Source of the DNA: Cavenderia fasciculata
Lineage: Eukaryota > Evosea > Eumycetozoa > Acytosteliales > Cavenderiaceae
Reading direction: 5' to 3'
DNA: 64,000 bases
Assembly: GCF_000203815.1 (NCBI RefSeq)
Contig: NW_004457737.1
Location: 1,302,001-1,366,000 of the forward strand
Shown here: positions 39,257 through 51,610 of the stretch, piece after piece
Numbering within the stretch: the first letter of the stretch is position 1
Layout of the letters: each line of letters opens with the position of its first letter
Translations under genes and position numbers: made by a program
The notes under the pieces: generated by a model
Database searches by the model: none
What the model was told of the DNA's origin: nothing
The model's input: only the letters and a program-made list of their open reading frames with translations

Positions 39257-42200
39257 ATGAAAGATACAATCAAACATATAACATTTGTTATATTGTTTTA
39301 TTTAATATTTATTAGTAGCCAAAGTACAACTCTAGCACAGATCCCACCTGAAGAACGTATGTTAATTAATAGTCGACATGTCATATTTATATGACCAACC
39401 CTGATATGTATGTTTGTTCATTTAGTTGCCTCTGCAATATGGATCATTCGTCAATACGGTAGTACCCTTGGACAAGATGCAACAAGTATATGTTCGCCAA
39501 CATCTAGAGCATTCACATGTGCCAATGGTCATATTACAAGAGTGTGAGTATAAATAGACTTTTTAAAATACTTTGATTCAGTTAGTTGATTTACTTTTTT
39601 TCATTTCAAACCTAAAGCGAGTTTACTGGAGGATACGCTTCATTTAGTGCAAGTGGAAGTGGAGTTCCTGACCCAACATTGAATGTCATCAACTTCCCTG
39701 AATGCACTGAATTCATTCTTTACCCAGGCAATCCAAATCCAAATTATATCGGTGATCCGAATCAAAACATTCTTGACAAATTAACTAATATTAAAAAGAT
39801 TACTACATTTTCGTATGTTCAGATATTATTATTATTATTATATTTATATTTCTAAATATATAAATATTTATATTTATATTTATATTTATATTTATACAAA
39901 TTCATTTCTAGAATAATAAGTAATGAAATTAAAAGTATTCCAAATGGATTCCTTAGAAACTTTCCTCAATTGACAACTCTGATATTATCACTTCCAAACG
40001 TAACAACAATACAAGAAAGTTCATTTGAAGTATCAAGTGCAACAATCGTGTCGGTCAATCTCAATTTCGCTACTTTAAAAACTTATACATCTCCTACCAA
40101 CACTTCAGCATCATTGATGTGGAGATCATTGGGACAACTTGTATGGACTGTATACCCCGCGACGGCTGATGGACCCATTTCACTCGTCTTTTCAAAAACT
40201 GTTTTCCCAGATTTGCATACTCTTGTGTTGGATTCAACTTCACCTGGAACTATCTCTGTTTCAGCCAGCTTTCAAAACTTGTATGTAACCAGGTCTAGTA
40301 AACAAATCTTTCCTCAATCCAAATCTAATTTATTAAATTAATTTTTATTTTCCCATCTTTTTTTAATCTTGTAGATACGTTATAGGTACTTTGACCTCTA
40401 GCTTTAGTCTTACTGTCCCAAACCCACTTGTAGTTCAAAACTTGTATGTAATACTTGTTCATCATCATCATCATCATTACTATTTATTAATTCAATTATC
40501 TATCCCCTATCTTAGGAGATTAAATGGTCTATCGACAGTGTCACCTCCATTACACACTTTTCCAGCTTTACTGTATTTAGAGAATAGTAATAGTGGCAGT
40601 GCTTCTTACCCCTTTACTATGTTTCCTCCAAAGCTGATCAAATTGTATGAGATTTTAATTAAAATGTCTGACCGTGTGCTATGAATATTCTACTAATCAC
40701 ACCCTTTAATTATTTCTTAGTACCAAATATGATTCTGCTCTTACAACTCTTCCAACATTTCCATTGCCAACAAGCAGCTTTACTCACTGGCAATATGGTT
40801 TCTTAACAGAGAATACAACTATACCTTGGGAAGCATTGACACCTGATAATAAGCCAAGATTACTCGATATCTCAAATAACATAAGACTTGGAGGCTCAGT
40901 TCCAGATAGTTTCTGTGTCAACAAACTCATTATTTCAGGAACTAATATATCTAGTGTTCCAGGTATGTTGTTATTTTGAAAATTGATACATTATTTTATC
41001 CAAGTATGAATCATCTAATTAAATTAAACTTATTTATTTATTTATTATTAAAATATATATGTAGATTGTTATTGGTGTTATCGAACCGATCCTACTTCTT
41101 TTTTAACAACTTTACCAGTTCCACCTGGATTTACATGTCCACTGCGAGTTGATCAAGCAAATCAAACTCTTTATACAAAGGAATATCGTGCAAATTTAAC
41201 TGGCCACCTAATTGGGTGGGGTAATAATGTTTATCATCCTGCTACTCTAGGATATTATATTCTTACTCCTGTAGTTCCACAAAAAATATTATTGTAACTA
41301 TTATTTTCATTTAATATTTTAGTTAACTATTTATTGGTTTAATTTCTCTCAAAATATTAATCAAATATAATATTTATTCAATATAGATTATATTATGTTA
41401 CGAATGGAACTCAAACCAATACAACTATTAAATTAAATGAATATTCACCACATACAGTTAATTTAACTATTCTAGAGGTAGGAATTACATTGTCCAAAGT
41501 CAATGTCACACTGCTACCAAATCAAAAATTACTATTCACTTGGTTGTTTTCGTTTTACAATAATCTACTTGTTCATCAATTCCAATCTACATTTGGTTTG
41601 ACTGGTCCTTGTAATATCAATAGTACCAAATACACAACGGGTCCCATTCAAGCAACCATTACTTGTTTAATGGATTTCAATCCATTCTATACTGGTAGAT
41701 CATTTGTAATGGAGGTATCTAATCCACATAACAAAGAAACTTACACTATCCCATTTAATTGTATGTATTTTAATTATAGAAAAGCATAAAATAATTAATA
41801 TTAATATATCATTCATTTTTTAAAAAAGATTATCCTCGATTATTTTCAGGACAAATTGATTCAAACAATCAAAGATTAATTTATTTGTTTGGTGATTTTA
41901 GACAAAATCATTCATTGGCAAATATAACAATCAACGATAAAATAGCTTGTACTATAAACGCATCAACAATCGATTCAATTAATTGTACATTATCAGAGAA
42001 TGCAAGTTATGGTCCTGCAAATGTCAGTATCACTGTTGATGGATATCTATATCTAGCAAATGACTTTTTATACTTTACAGCTCCACCAAATAATAATGGT
42101 TCAACAACAACTGGTGGAACGACAACAGGAGGTGGATCAACACCTCAATCACAATGTCAAGAATCAACATCCAATTGTTTTGGACATGGATCGTGTGATA

Positions 42201-43208
42201 TTAACGGTCAATGTCAATGTGATAATGGGTATAATCCAATCGATAATTGTTTAACTAAATGTATGTAGTAGACAATCATTTTAAATCCAAATTAAAATTA
42301 GTTACTAAATACTTTTTAATTTTATAGTTACCAATTCAACACCTGTAACAAATACAACAACACCAACATCATCATTTGAAATTGATGGAACAAGATTTGA
42401 TTTTGAATTGGTTGCTATTCAAGAGATTGATACTGATGAAAATGTAGTTGGAGAATTATTGACAAACAGTTGGAATGCAACAATCAACAGTGATAATTCA
42501 ACAACTCTAGTCACCTATCAACTCGTCAATATTAGCGATCCACTTTACATTGCTACAATGGTTCAAGCAATGATATCATTCTCAACACAACCAAGAGATA
42601 TTCAATTTGGAGATCAACTACTTCACATCAATCCAAATTCAATTAAATTAGCATTGAATATTACCAATTGGCAGTACAGTAATTTAATATCAACACTTCG
42701 AGTTGTATTCCGTACAGATGTCAATATGGATCAAACAGTTGAATTTGGTTGTAAACAACAATCAATATCAACATTCCCCTACGATCAATTTTCATCAACC
42801 ATCCAATATCTTAAAGAAATAAAAGATAACGTCCAATACAATGGTAGATTCATTGATTATGTATTATCAAACGGTAAACCAACATTCTCCAAAACAACAT
42901 TAATCAACCAAACAGCCATTCAATCATCATCATCATCATCGATCATGTCAACATTGATTGGAGTAAGTCTACCACAATGTCAAGAATGTCTTCTTGATCC
43001 AGACTTTACACCACTTTTAATTGACAATGATACTACTGTAAGTGATTGTGAATCCAATAGTAAAACATGGAAGATTATTGTTGGTGTTGTAGTTGGTGGA
43101 TTCGCTGCCATTGCAATCGCTGTTGGTACTGTAATGTTAATTAAAAAGAAAAAACTAACCTACAAACAAAACAAAAAAATGGAAAACAGATTAAAGAATA
43201 TGTCTTAA
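39257..43208 (+). CDS. ComC-like surface receptor, tandem paralogue
   Basis: The exon plan copies the first gene, with most exon lengths identical: 39257-39356, 39426-39543, 39618-39812, 39912-40280, 40375-40443, 40516-40644, 40721-40962, 41065-41293, 41387-41760, 41829-42260, 42328-43208; about 1045 residues. Domain order is the same (signal peptide, LRR-like region, TIG, EGF CFGHGSCDINGQCQC, ectodomain, TM, Lys-rich tail). Divergence is concentrated in exons 2-8; exon 1 and exons 9-11 are nearly identical to the first copy. The N-terminal variation would suit a ligand-recognition region. No frame damage seen. Confidence 0.82.
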
Positions 43209-43497
43209 TACTACATGATTCCGAATAAATAAATAAATAAATATATCTAATTAATTGTTTTGTTTGAATATTATTATTATTATCTTTACAATTGCATATA
43301 TTTATTTTAAATAAATAATGTTTTAATATAAAATGTGGTAAGGGGAGTTAGGGTTATAAATAAATAAATAAATAAATAATGAATCCTTCTTTCTTTTTAA
43401 TCTAATAGGAATGAAGGAGTTGAACATATTTTGGTTGGGATGGATGGATGGAAAACAAAAACTAAAAAATAATATTATTATTTTAATAATAGAGAGA

Positions 43498-44637
43498 TTA
43501 ATCATCTTCATCATCGTCGTCATCATCATCATCAATAACAACATCTACAAAATGTTGAGAGGATGATGATGATGGATGTTGATTATAGTCAATTTGTTGG
43601 AGAGTAACTTTTACATTACTCTGCAATTGTGGTGAGGTCGTTGTCGATGTTGTTGAAGTGGTTGTTTCATTGTTATTGTTGCCTAAATACATATTATTAA
43701 ATCTACTAGTTGGAGGAGGTGAATTGGAAAGAGAGGTGGTAGTTGTAGAAGATGATGTTGAAGTTGATAAAACGCCACTACCACTACCATTGCCATTGCC
43801 ACTACCAATAAAACTATTTGAAACCAAAGAGATTCGATGACCACGAAACACCAATTGATAATTATCTAAAAACGAGTCGGAAGAGCTCTCTGAGCCTTGA
43901 GTGCCTCCGTCAGTACCGTTGTCACTCAATGATGACGCCGTCGAGGCATAGTCGTTGCAAGAATTCTTCATTTCGTTTTTGGTGAGTGTGTTGAATTGTT
44001 TCTTTTTCTGTACATCCATCAAATGGTTCTTGAGATCTGATATGTCTCCCTCGAAAAAGGCATTGATCTCTTTGGTCCACTGTTCTTGGTCGGTGGCATT
44101 CTCTGATATCAAATGGAATACTCTGGTATGTTGATCATTCTCGTTTAAAATATAGAATAGATTCTTTTTCGATGGGTCTTTGAATACTTTGGTATATTGA
44201 CTTAGATCTACACATCCAACTGGTTCATTGCTCTAAACAAAGACAAAATCAAAAATAAAAATAAATAAAATGATTAGAAAATGTTTGTAATCAATGATAG
44301 ATTGTCCAAATATAATATATATAATCTTACAGTTCTATGTTTAAAATAATAAAGTATACCACTTTCTGTCAATATAAAGAATCTCTTTCTCCAATTTTTG
44401 GAAATACCGCTCCCTAAAGATATTATCATTAAAAATATTTTAGTATATTACTCGGTTGATGATGTGGCAGCACTTATTGTTGTCCCATTGGGATTCCTAA
44501 CATAACTTACCTCCAAGTTTCTTTAAATATCCAAACTTGATTGGTTGCGGGAGTTCTTTCATCAAGTCATTTACTGTTACATTCTTTGGAGGTGAAGAAG
44601 AAGAAGAAGAAGAGGAAGAAGAAGTTTTAGAAACCAT
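43498..44637 (-). CDS. PH-domain protein with low-complexity tail
   Basis: Exons 44637-44511, 44413-44331 and 44232-43498 give about 314 residues. After a poly-Ser start, residues about 32-140 form a pleckstrin homology domain: IKFGYLKKLGG, SKNWRKRFFILTESGILYYF, VDLSQYTKVF and TKEINAFFEG, with the conserved Trp of the last helix (EQWTKEIN). PH domains bind phosphoinositides or proteins and place signalling proteins at membranes; the basic KNWRKR loop suits lipid binding. The rest is Ser/Thr/Gly/Asn-rich and ends in a run of Asp. No catalytic domain. D. discoideum has many such small PH proteins; the exact orthologue is unknown. Confidence 0.82.
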
Positions 44638-45090
44638 AGTATATAGATAATAAATAGAAAGATATCGGGGAGGGGAACAAGTCAAGTGGTATGATTAGAT
44701 AATTCAATAAATCAATCAATCAATGTGAATTTGATAAACAAGTAGAAGAAGTAAAAGTAGTAGTTAGTATATGAACATATACAATCCAATTGTCTTTCTT
44801 TCTCTTTCTCTCTATCCCTCTTGCTCTCTTTTGTGGGTTGGGTTGGTGGATGTATGAATTTGGTTGTTGATGTTGGATGATTTTTTATTATAACTTTTGA
44901 TGTTGATTGATGATGATGATGTTGTTGATGGGTTAGTGGTGAACAAAGAAAGAAAGTACGCCGAATTTGGTTATGAATAAAAAGGATAAAAAAAGAAGTT
45001 ATATCTATATATGTGTGATTTCAATGATGATTTAATTAAAAATGTGTGATTGTGTGATGATAGTTGTGTGTCTGTGTGTTTGTGTGTTTA

Positions 45091-45132
<42 letters not shown>
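45091..45132. repeat. AAT microsatellite
   Basis: Uninterrupted AAT units, about 14 copies, in non-coding DNA. A similar run lies at about 49148-49196. Coding counterparts make the poly-Asn tracts at 21325-21390 and 15785-15885. Confidence 0.85.
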
Positions 45133-45134
<2 letters not shown>

Positions 45135-45843
45135 TTTATTTTCATCATCCACTGTCAAGATTAGGTTTGACAGTCCCTAATCAAAGGGAAGTGAGAAGAC
45201 ACCTGGGTGTGTGTTTGATGACGTAACAAGAGAGAGACAAAGACTTTGTGATACTCACCATCGGTGCTTTCCCTTGGCATGGTGGGAGGACTAAAGACGA
45301 GGAGGATGTCTCGTGTAGCATGATAGTTTCTATTTTCGGCTCTCGCTTGTCCCTGTGATCCCTATAGTGGTTTCTCTGGTGTTTGAGCAGCTGAGCGCGA
45401 CAAGTTTGAAAGACGCGGTGCGACGGTCAAGTTTGCGGCGAGGTGAGAATTGGAAATGTTTGATGAATTTGCAAAGATTCCTCCTAATACTACTACCTAA
45501 TCTGTCTGTTACCCTACTACTATAACCACTTTAAAAATAAATAAATATGTACAAATAATAATAATTAAGATTTATTAAAAAATAATGAAATCAACATTGA
45601 CCTCCCTCCTCCACCATGCCCACATGATCTTTTATCTGAAAAAATCATCGATGGTATGTTGCAATTGGTGGTTTTGTTTTGTTTGTCGCCCAGAAAACAG
45701 ATACTTTTTTATAAGTGGATTGAAAAATCAGTGTAGATGTTCAAACAAGTCAGGTATGATGATGATTGGTTTGATGAATGATCAAGGGAATTGTTTTTAT
45801 TGTGTACGCCTCATTTAAATGAGGTCGGTGCGGATTTGTACCA

Positions 45844-45941
45844 CATCTTGATAGGTCGGAGAGAGAGAGATCCCAGGCTTGTTGTCCACCCATCCCAACC
45901 GAAATACGATTAGATATATATCCGACCTACCTATCGAGATG
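45844..45941. repeat. inverted repeat with 60-bp loop
   Basis: CATCTTGATAGGTCGGA at 45844-45860 faces TCCGACCTACCTATCGAGATG at 45921-45941; the arms pair over about 17 bp with a small bulge. Could be a small non-coding RNA hairpin or a foldback element. It lies beyond the 3' end of the oxidase gene. Confidence 0.45.
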
Positions 45942-45983
45942 TATTGTTGTTGTTGTTGTTGTTTGCTATTAGTTATAATTGAT

Positions 45984-47559
45984 CTATAATACATCTAAAG
46001 TTTGTTTTGATTTGAATAGATTGATTTGATCATATTTTGATTTAACTTGGGACAATCTTTTTAGATTGGTAGAGTAGAGAGATTTACCCCAGTCGAGTAG
46101 ATCGGGTTCTGGATAGTTTGGATAGACATTGTCGGTGATTTTGTCGAATACTTGCTTGGCATTCTTACTCCATTGTCCAAATAGTTGGTCGTTGTCTTTG
46201 TTGGTATAGGTGCCAGTCAAGGAGATTGACCATGGTGTATCACGGAACGGGAATGCATTGTAGTCTGTTGCTTTTTTGGTCATCTTTCCACCTTGATAGT
46301 ACATGTTGAGTGTAAACAGAGATGCTCCATCCTTGTCTATATCAAATGTTGGAAGTGCCGAATAGATGAGTGGTTGAATCGATTGTATCTGCTCCACAGT
46401 CAGAGAATGAATCATTCTACACCGTGAATAGATTCTTTTAGGTGTTGGTCTCGGACCGTTTTTAATAAGATCGATGAATCGAATGGGTATTGGATCGATA
46501 TTGGTTGTAATCTTTGATGTGTCAATCGTGCCGTTATAATGTTTCAAGTCACCAACAAGACGATCATAAAATGTTTTAAATTGTTGTCTACCGATATTGT
46601 AGTCACCGTTGTACAGGAATATGATTGATATGGTTGGTAGAGGTGATTGGTTGCCATTGTGACTGTCATTCAACTTATTCGTTGGAACGAACCTTTTTCT
46701 ACTTTCAAAGTTAAAGTAGGTGGCTTGATCCATTGTCTTGGAGTACTCTATCACTGATAACATGGCCGGTACAAATGCATCTGTCCACAAACCCGATGGA
46801 ATGGTTGTAGTTGTCCAAAAATACACCTTTTCAATCTCGTAGAGACGGAATGTGACGTCGACCAACACACCCAACCCAGTATGTCCTCCACCTCTCATAG
46901 CCCAAAACAAATCACTATGTTCTCCTTCTTTCTCTGTGCATACCACCACCGACCCATCCGACAAAACAACAGTCATCTCCAATACATTATCACACATATA
47001 ACCAAACTTTGGTGATAAATAATTTGCTCCTCCACCAGTTACCAAACCTAACAAATAAATAAATAACATTATTAATATCTCTCTCTCTATCTTTACTATA
47101 TATATATATATATGTTTATATATATTTCATACCTCCAATACCAACAGTAGGACATGAACCTCCAGGTACAGCCAAACCATGTATAGTAGTCTTATCATAC
47201 AAATCTTCTACAAGAGCACCACATTGAACTTTTACAGTCTTGTTTACCGTATCTACATCATAGACATGTTTCATATCACGCATATCAATAACGATTGCAT
47301 CCATTTCAACAGAGAAACCAGTACAAGAGTGACCACCAGATTTACAAACAACCTTGATTGATTTACTCTTTGCATAGAGTACAATGTCTTTGATATCATC
47401 GATGGTACGTGGTTTACAGAATGCATGAGGTGTTGTATCATATCGACTATTGAATGTTTGAAATTGTTGATTGTATTTTGGATGATCTTTAAATACACAA
47501 TACTCTAATCCTTCAAAGTAAAGTTGTGCTTCTGTAGGTACTGGTTTTTCTTCTGACAT
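45984..47559 (-). CDS. berberine-bridge-type FAD-linked oxidase
   Basis: Exons 47559-47133 and 47047-45984 give about 496 residues. The FAD-binding PCMH domain has RTIDDIKDIVLYAKSK, VVCKSGGHSCTGFSV (His of the GGHS motif, one flavin attachment point) and GGSCPTVGIGG (Cys, the second attachment point), then GLVTGGGANYLSPKFG and LFWAMRGGGHTGLGVL. The C-terminal BBE segment reads NYPEPDLLDWGKSLYSTN with LSQVKSKYDQINLF. Members oxidise alcohols, sugars or alkaloid-like substrates with oxygen and usually hold FAD by two covalent bonds. No signal peptide, unlike plant members, so a cytosolic enzyme is likely. Substrate unknown. Divergent from the GT8 gene across a 500-bp promoter. Confidence 0.9.
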
Positions 47560-48062
47560 TATTGAATTATTACTTATACTATAATACTACTACTGCTAAT
47601 ATAAAGAAATGAAATGAAATATCATAGTCATCCTTTGCTTTTAACCACTCATCATCTGAGCTTGCTCAGCTGGTGGATAATGAAACAGATATTTTAGAAA
47701 TAATAATAAAAATGTTTAATATAAATTAATAGAAAATCTTTGGTTCCCAAAAAGGAGATGAATGAATGATCAAAAATATATTTTTTAATAAAATTTTATT
47801 ATTATTTTATAATTGTATTATATTTTCTTTAGAAGTAGTTGAATGAATACACAGTAATAAAATCAGTCTCCTTTCAGGTATCTTCATTTTTTAATTTGAT
47901 TATTTATTTTTTTTGGTGATGGTCTCCAAAGTGACGTCACACAACCGAACCGACATTTTATTTTAAAATAGAACATTAATAGACCAAAGAGAGATAGATA
48001 GACAGACAGATAGATAGGAGAGAGAAAGAAAGTAGTTCAATTCTTAGAACCAAAGTAAATGG
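47560..48062. promoter_or_regulatory. bidirectional promoter with a palindromic CRE
   Basis: Separates divergent genes. GTGACGTCAC at 47931-47940 is a perfect 10-bp palindrome containing the CRE core. CTGAGCTTGCTCAG near 47657-47670 is a second short hairpin. GATAGACA repeats (about 47990-48020) lie in the probable leader of the plus-strand gene. Confidence 0.45.
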
Positions 48063-49133
48063 ATGAGTAGAGTAATGATGGTGTCACAACGAAACACACT
48101 CATTGCAATATTGGCAATAGCCATTCTTCTCACCATTCTACTTATCACTTGGGTACCAACATTGATGACAAGTACATTTGATTGTAATGATTATTGTAGT
48201 GCTGCTCAAATCAACCAAGACAGTAGTAATAGTGGAAACTATAATGGATCTATTGTGGGTCTAACAACTTCACAACTCAAGATGGTATCCTATGTAAATC
48301 AGAGTGATCGTCATTATGACCGTGTATTGGATTTCAATAGTCTTGTAAAGAAGCATGCCTATGTATTCTATATTACACAACCTGAATACTTTTGTGTTGC
48401 AACTATTACAACACATAGACTAAGACAATGGACCGATGTAGATATTGTATTTGTCTTTGTCGAGTCGTTTGTACCAGACCCTTTTATTGTGGCTCGGTTA
48501 GACGCACTCCCAAACATCAAATACAAAACATTTAGTAACATCAAGTCTAGTCATGACAGCAAGTCAATGTGGGTGGAATCATTCAACAAGTTTCATGTGT
48601 TTAGACTGACCGAATACGACCGTTTAATATACCTCGATGCCGATACATACATTCTTCGTAGTCTTGACCACCTATTTGCCTTACCAGACGCTTCACTTGC
48701 TGCCCCACGTGCATACTGGTTCAAGGTTGACAAGCAGCCATTCCTCACCGACACTCTGATGGTGCTCAAACCTTCGATGGAGATGTTTTATGCATTAGTC
48801 GAAGCAAGTACCATCACTACAGGTTGGGATATGGATGTTGTCAATGCATTTTTTATCCACCGTAACGATTTTCTTCTTTTACCTGGTATCTATGGTTTGT
48901 TAAACTTTGAATTTGGTATTGGCCAGAACCATTATTTTGGAGCAGACTATCACAACACCTACAGAGAACAGGCCTACATCTACCACTATTCTTCATTCAA
49001 ACCATGGAAGACTCATAATGGAACCGATGCTGTTAGTGGCAAAGGTGCATTAATGGAGCTGACTTGGTATAATTGGAAACGAGGTCACGATAAATATTGT
49101 CTCAATGCGACTGAAACAAACAACAAATCATAA
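48063..49133 (+). CDS. GT8-family glycosyltransferase, type II membrane protein
   Basis: An intronless ORF of 356 residues. A single N-terminal anchor (LIAILAIAILLTILLITWVP) points to a Golgi type II protein. The catalytic part follows glycogenin/galactinol synthase-type GT8 enzymes: AYVFYITQPEYFCVA, DRLIYLDADTYILRSLDHLF with the DxD metal motif (DAD), then APRAYW, a TLMVLKPS block, WDMDVVNAFF, and the late HYSSFKPWK block that binds UDP-sugar. It probably transfers glucose, galactose or GlcNAc in the secretory route; acceptor unknown. An alternative ATG six codons downstream (48078) would not remove the anchor. Confidence 0.88.
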   Translation: MSRVMMVSQRNTLIAILAIAILLTILLITWVPTLMTSTFDCNDYCSAAQINQDSSNSGNYNGSIVGLTTSQLKMVSYVNQSDRHYDRVLDFNSLVKKHAYVFYITQPEYFCVATITTHRLRQWTDVDIVFVFVESFVPDPFIVARLDALPNIKYKTFSNIKSSHDSKSMWVESFNKFHVFRLTEYDRLIYLDADTYILRSLDHLFALPDASLAAPRAYWFKVDKQPFLTDTLMVLKPSMEMFYALVEASTITTGWDMDVVNAFFIHRNDFLLLPGIYGLLNFEFGIGQNHYFGADYHNTYREQAYIYHYSSFKPWKTHNGTDAVSGKGALMELTWYNWKRGHDKYCLNATETNNKS

Positions 49134-49145
49134 TTCAAACAACAA

Positions 49146-49196
<51 letters not shown>

Positions 49197-49759
49197 TAGG
49201 ACTAACTAACAGTGAAAACTCCAACAACAAACAAACCAACAAACAATGTCGAGGAATTATTTAAATAAAATAATCGCGATTATTGGAATGAACAAAAAGA
49301 GGAGTCACATCGTCATCATAACCCTCCTATAAAATCAAATACTATAGATTCTGCAATACAACACTACAACACTACATTTTTCAAAGTGATCAGCAGATCA
49401 CTCTCTCATTACCCCTTCCTCCTTCTCCCCCCACAACACATTGGCAATGGAGCTTAAAAATCATCAATCTGATTGTGATGGTGTGTGTGGCAAGCTTGAA
49501 GAGATACTAGTATACATTACCATGTTATAATCATTATGGATGGAGTTCCATCTATCCCCAATACCTACAATGTATGATCACTCAATGTTTGTCGAACGTC
49601 GTATCATATAACCATTATACAATGATATTTTCATTTCACTCTCTCTAAAATTTTTGGTGGGGATATTAATACTTGCTTGCAACTGTACGGTACACTTTTA
49701 TTTTAATAATATAATTATTGTTTTACCAATCTATTTATTTATTTATTATCAATTGAAAA
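49134..49759. other. intergenic with AAT microsatellite
   Basis: AAT run at about 49148-49196, then AT-rich sequence with no gene. The short ORF at 49654-49878 overlaps the true start of the next gene in another frame. Confidence 0.4.
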
Positions 49760-51610
49760 ATGAACCGATTCACTCTATCTATTTTAGTTATTTTCTTATC
49801 ATCTCTTATCATTCATTCACATCAAACATTATCGACCCAAGCAAACCAAACATCTGTAAAATTGCCATCAAATATTAGTCTTGGAAACATCAATGTGAAC
49901 ATTACTTTAGATTCAAATGATCAAAAAGATGATCCGTAAGAAAGAATAACAATATATATATATATATATATTTTAATATTTGATTTACTAATACTTGAAC
50001 AACCTCTATTTTAATATTAGATCAAGATATGATAAGAGAGTATCAGCATTGGTATTTAGTGGATCAAGTGAATTTTTAGAAAGTTCTATTACAATTGGAC
50101 AAAACTCTATTCCTATCATTCTTGATACTTCGTCTCATCATGTATGTATTGATTGTATTGATTTACTTTTTATTATTATTATTATACTAACTCTCTATAT
50201 TTTTCTGTATAGTTTTTAATTGCCAAAAAGAAGTGTACTGGATGTACTCAATTCCCTCCCTTTTACAAAAAATCGCCTGTTGGTGAATTTGTTCGTATGT
50301 TGGCAATCCAACTAACCACTCTGATTACTATAGTCATTAACATTTATATTTACCTTTAGAATGTGATTCTCAACTATGCCATTTAAATGGAAATACTTGT
50401 GAAAAGCCAAACAAATTTACTTCGCCAACTTGTGTTTTAACAACCAACATTGAAACTGCAGCAATTAGAGCCTATCTCATCAGTGATATGGTATCAGTCG
50501 ATAATTTTAAGAATATTCCTGTTATCATCTCTGCCATTTATAGACAAACCGGTGATTTACCAAACAAGCTAACTAAACCTATTTTTGGTGTTGGCCCAAG
50601 TGTATGTAACAATAATAATAATAATAATACAAATTCATTCTTGATGGTAACCATTCATTTAAAGTAAAACTAAAAGAATGAATTTAATTTTAGTGTCAAG
50701 GATGTCCAGTAAGTCAATTAAACTCAATATTGACAACTCTAAAAAGACCATGTAAGCAACATAGATAGATTTTTAATCATCACTTGGTCCCTTTGATTTA
50801 ACTTTTAACTTTCTATTTTCTATTTTTTATTTATTTATTTTAGATATCTTTGGAGTATCACTTGATAGAAATTATTTTGGAGGTATTTCATTGGGATCTA
50901 TTAACCCATTATTTTATACTCATCAATTAAACTATACTACTATGGTTAAACAACGTGCATCCTATTCTATTCAACCATATTCTATGATTTCAGAATGGAA
51001 TGGTCATTCGCTCAATATCAGTTACACTGATTTCAACATGTTTACCATTGAAACAACATTGCCACTTTCGTATTTACCAACAGCAGCATTCAACAAGTTT
51101 ACTAAATTCCTTTCTGATTATTGTCAAGCTAAAAATGCAGCAACAACAACTTCAACCACTTCTACAGGAACATCCCCTTCTAATCCAACATCAACAACAA
51201 CCAATGGATCAACAGGAGGATTACCAGCCAACAATCCCAAAGTACCAGCCTCTACCTCTTCATCCCCTTTATCACCTTCAGCTTCAACCACCACCAACAA
51301 CAACAATGTGAAACCATCTCCATCAATTTGTTCAAGTTTAAATGTTTTATTTTCCAATTGTTTACCATCCTCCATGTTATCACCAGATCAATTCCCAACG
51401 ATTGATTTACATTTTCCAGAAAACTTTACGTTGTCCCTCAAACCATCAAATTACTTTTACACGATTTCTCGTGATAACATTGTCTACCAATGTATTGGAA
51501 TTCAAGAAACAAAAGATACTCATGCTACATTTGGTTTAAATCTAATGAGAGAGCTATACATAGTTTTTGATAATGATAGAAGTGTAATTGGATTTGGTAA
51601 AAAAAATTAA
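49760..51610 (+). CDS. pepsin-fold (A1) aspartic protease homologue, probably inactive
   Basis: Six exons (49760-49935, 50021-50141, 50213-50294, 50360-50601, 50694-50751, 50844-51610) join in frame to about 481 residues. Signal peptide LSILVIFLSSLIIHSHQ. The pepsin-like landmarks are visible: SSITIGQNSIPIILDTSSHH (first active-site loop, DTS in place of DTG), paired Cys around CTGC and CDSQLCHLNGNTC, AYLISDMVSVDNF, IFGVGPS, and FGVSLDRNYFGGISLGSINP. The second loop reads FTIETTLPLSYLP where active enzymes have a D-T/S-G-T/S; the Asp is Glu. The flap YGDG is absent. About 75 residues of Ser/Thr/Pro linker split the C-lobe. Hence a secreted pseudoprotease or binding protein rather than an enzyme. 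Confidence 0.75.

Larger units (their letters stand above)
44638..45983. other. long intergenic region with AAT microsatellite, GC-rich patch and inverted repeats
   Basis: Contains an AAT run at 45091-45132, a patch at about 45170-45460 clearly richer in GC than its surroundings, a perfect 16-bp palindrome (CCTCATTTAAATGAGG, 45809-45824), and inverted arms at 45844-45860 and 45921-45941. A 77-codon ORF (45585-45818) has no credible protein character. No gene assigned. Confidence 0.45.

Noticed and set aside
45241-45400. Possible U1 or U3 snRNA
   Set aside because: A short ATACTCACC and a GATCCCTATAG stretch recall U1 and U3 elements, but spacing and the other boxes are absent.
45585-45818. 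77-codon ORF with several Cys
   Set aside because: No repeat, domain or signal peptide; composition looks random and it runs into the palindrome.
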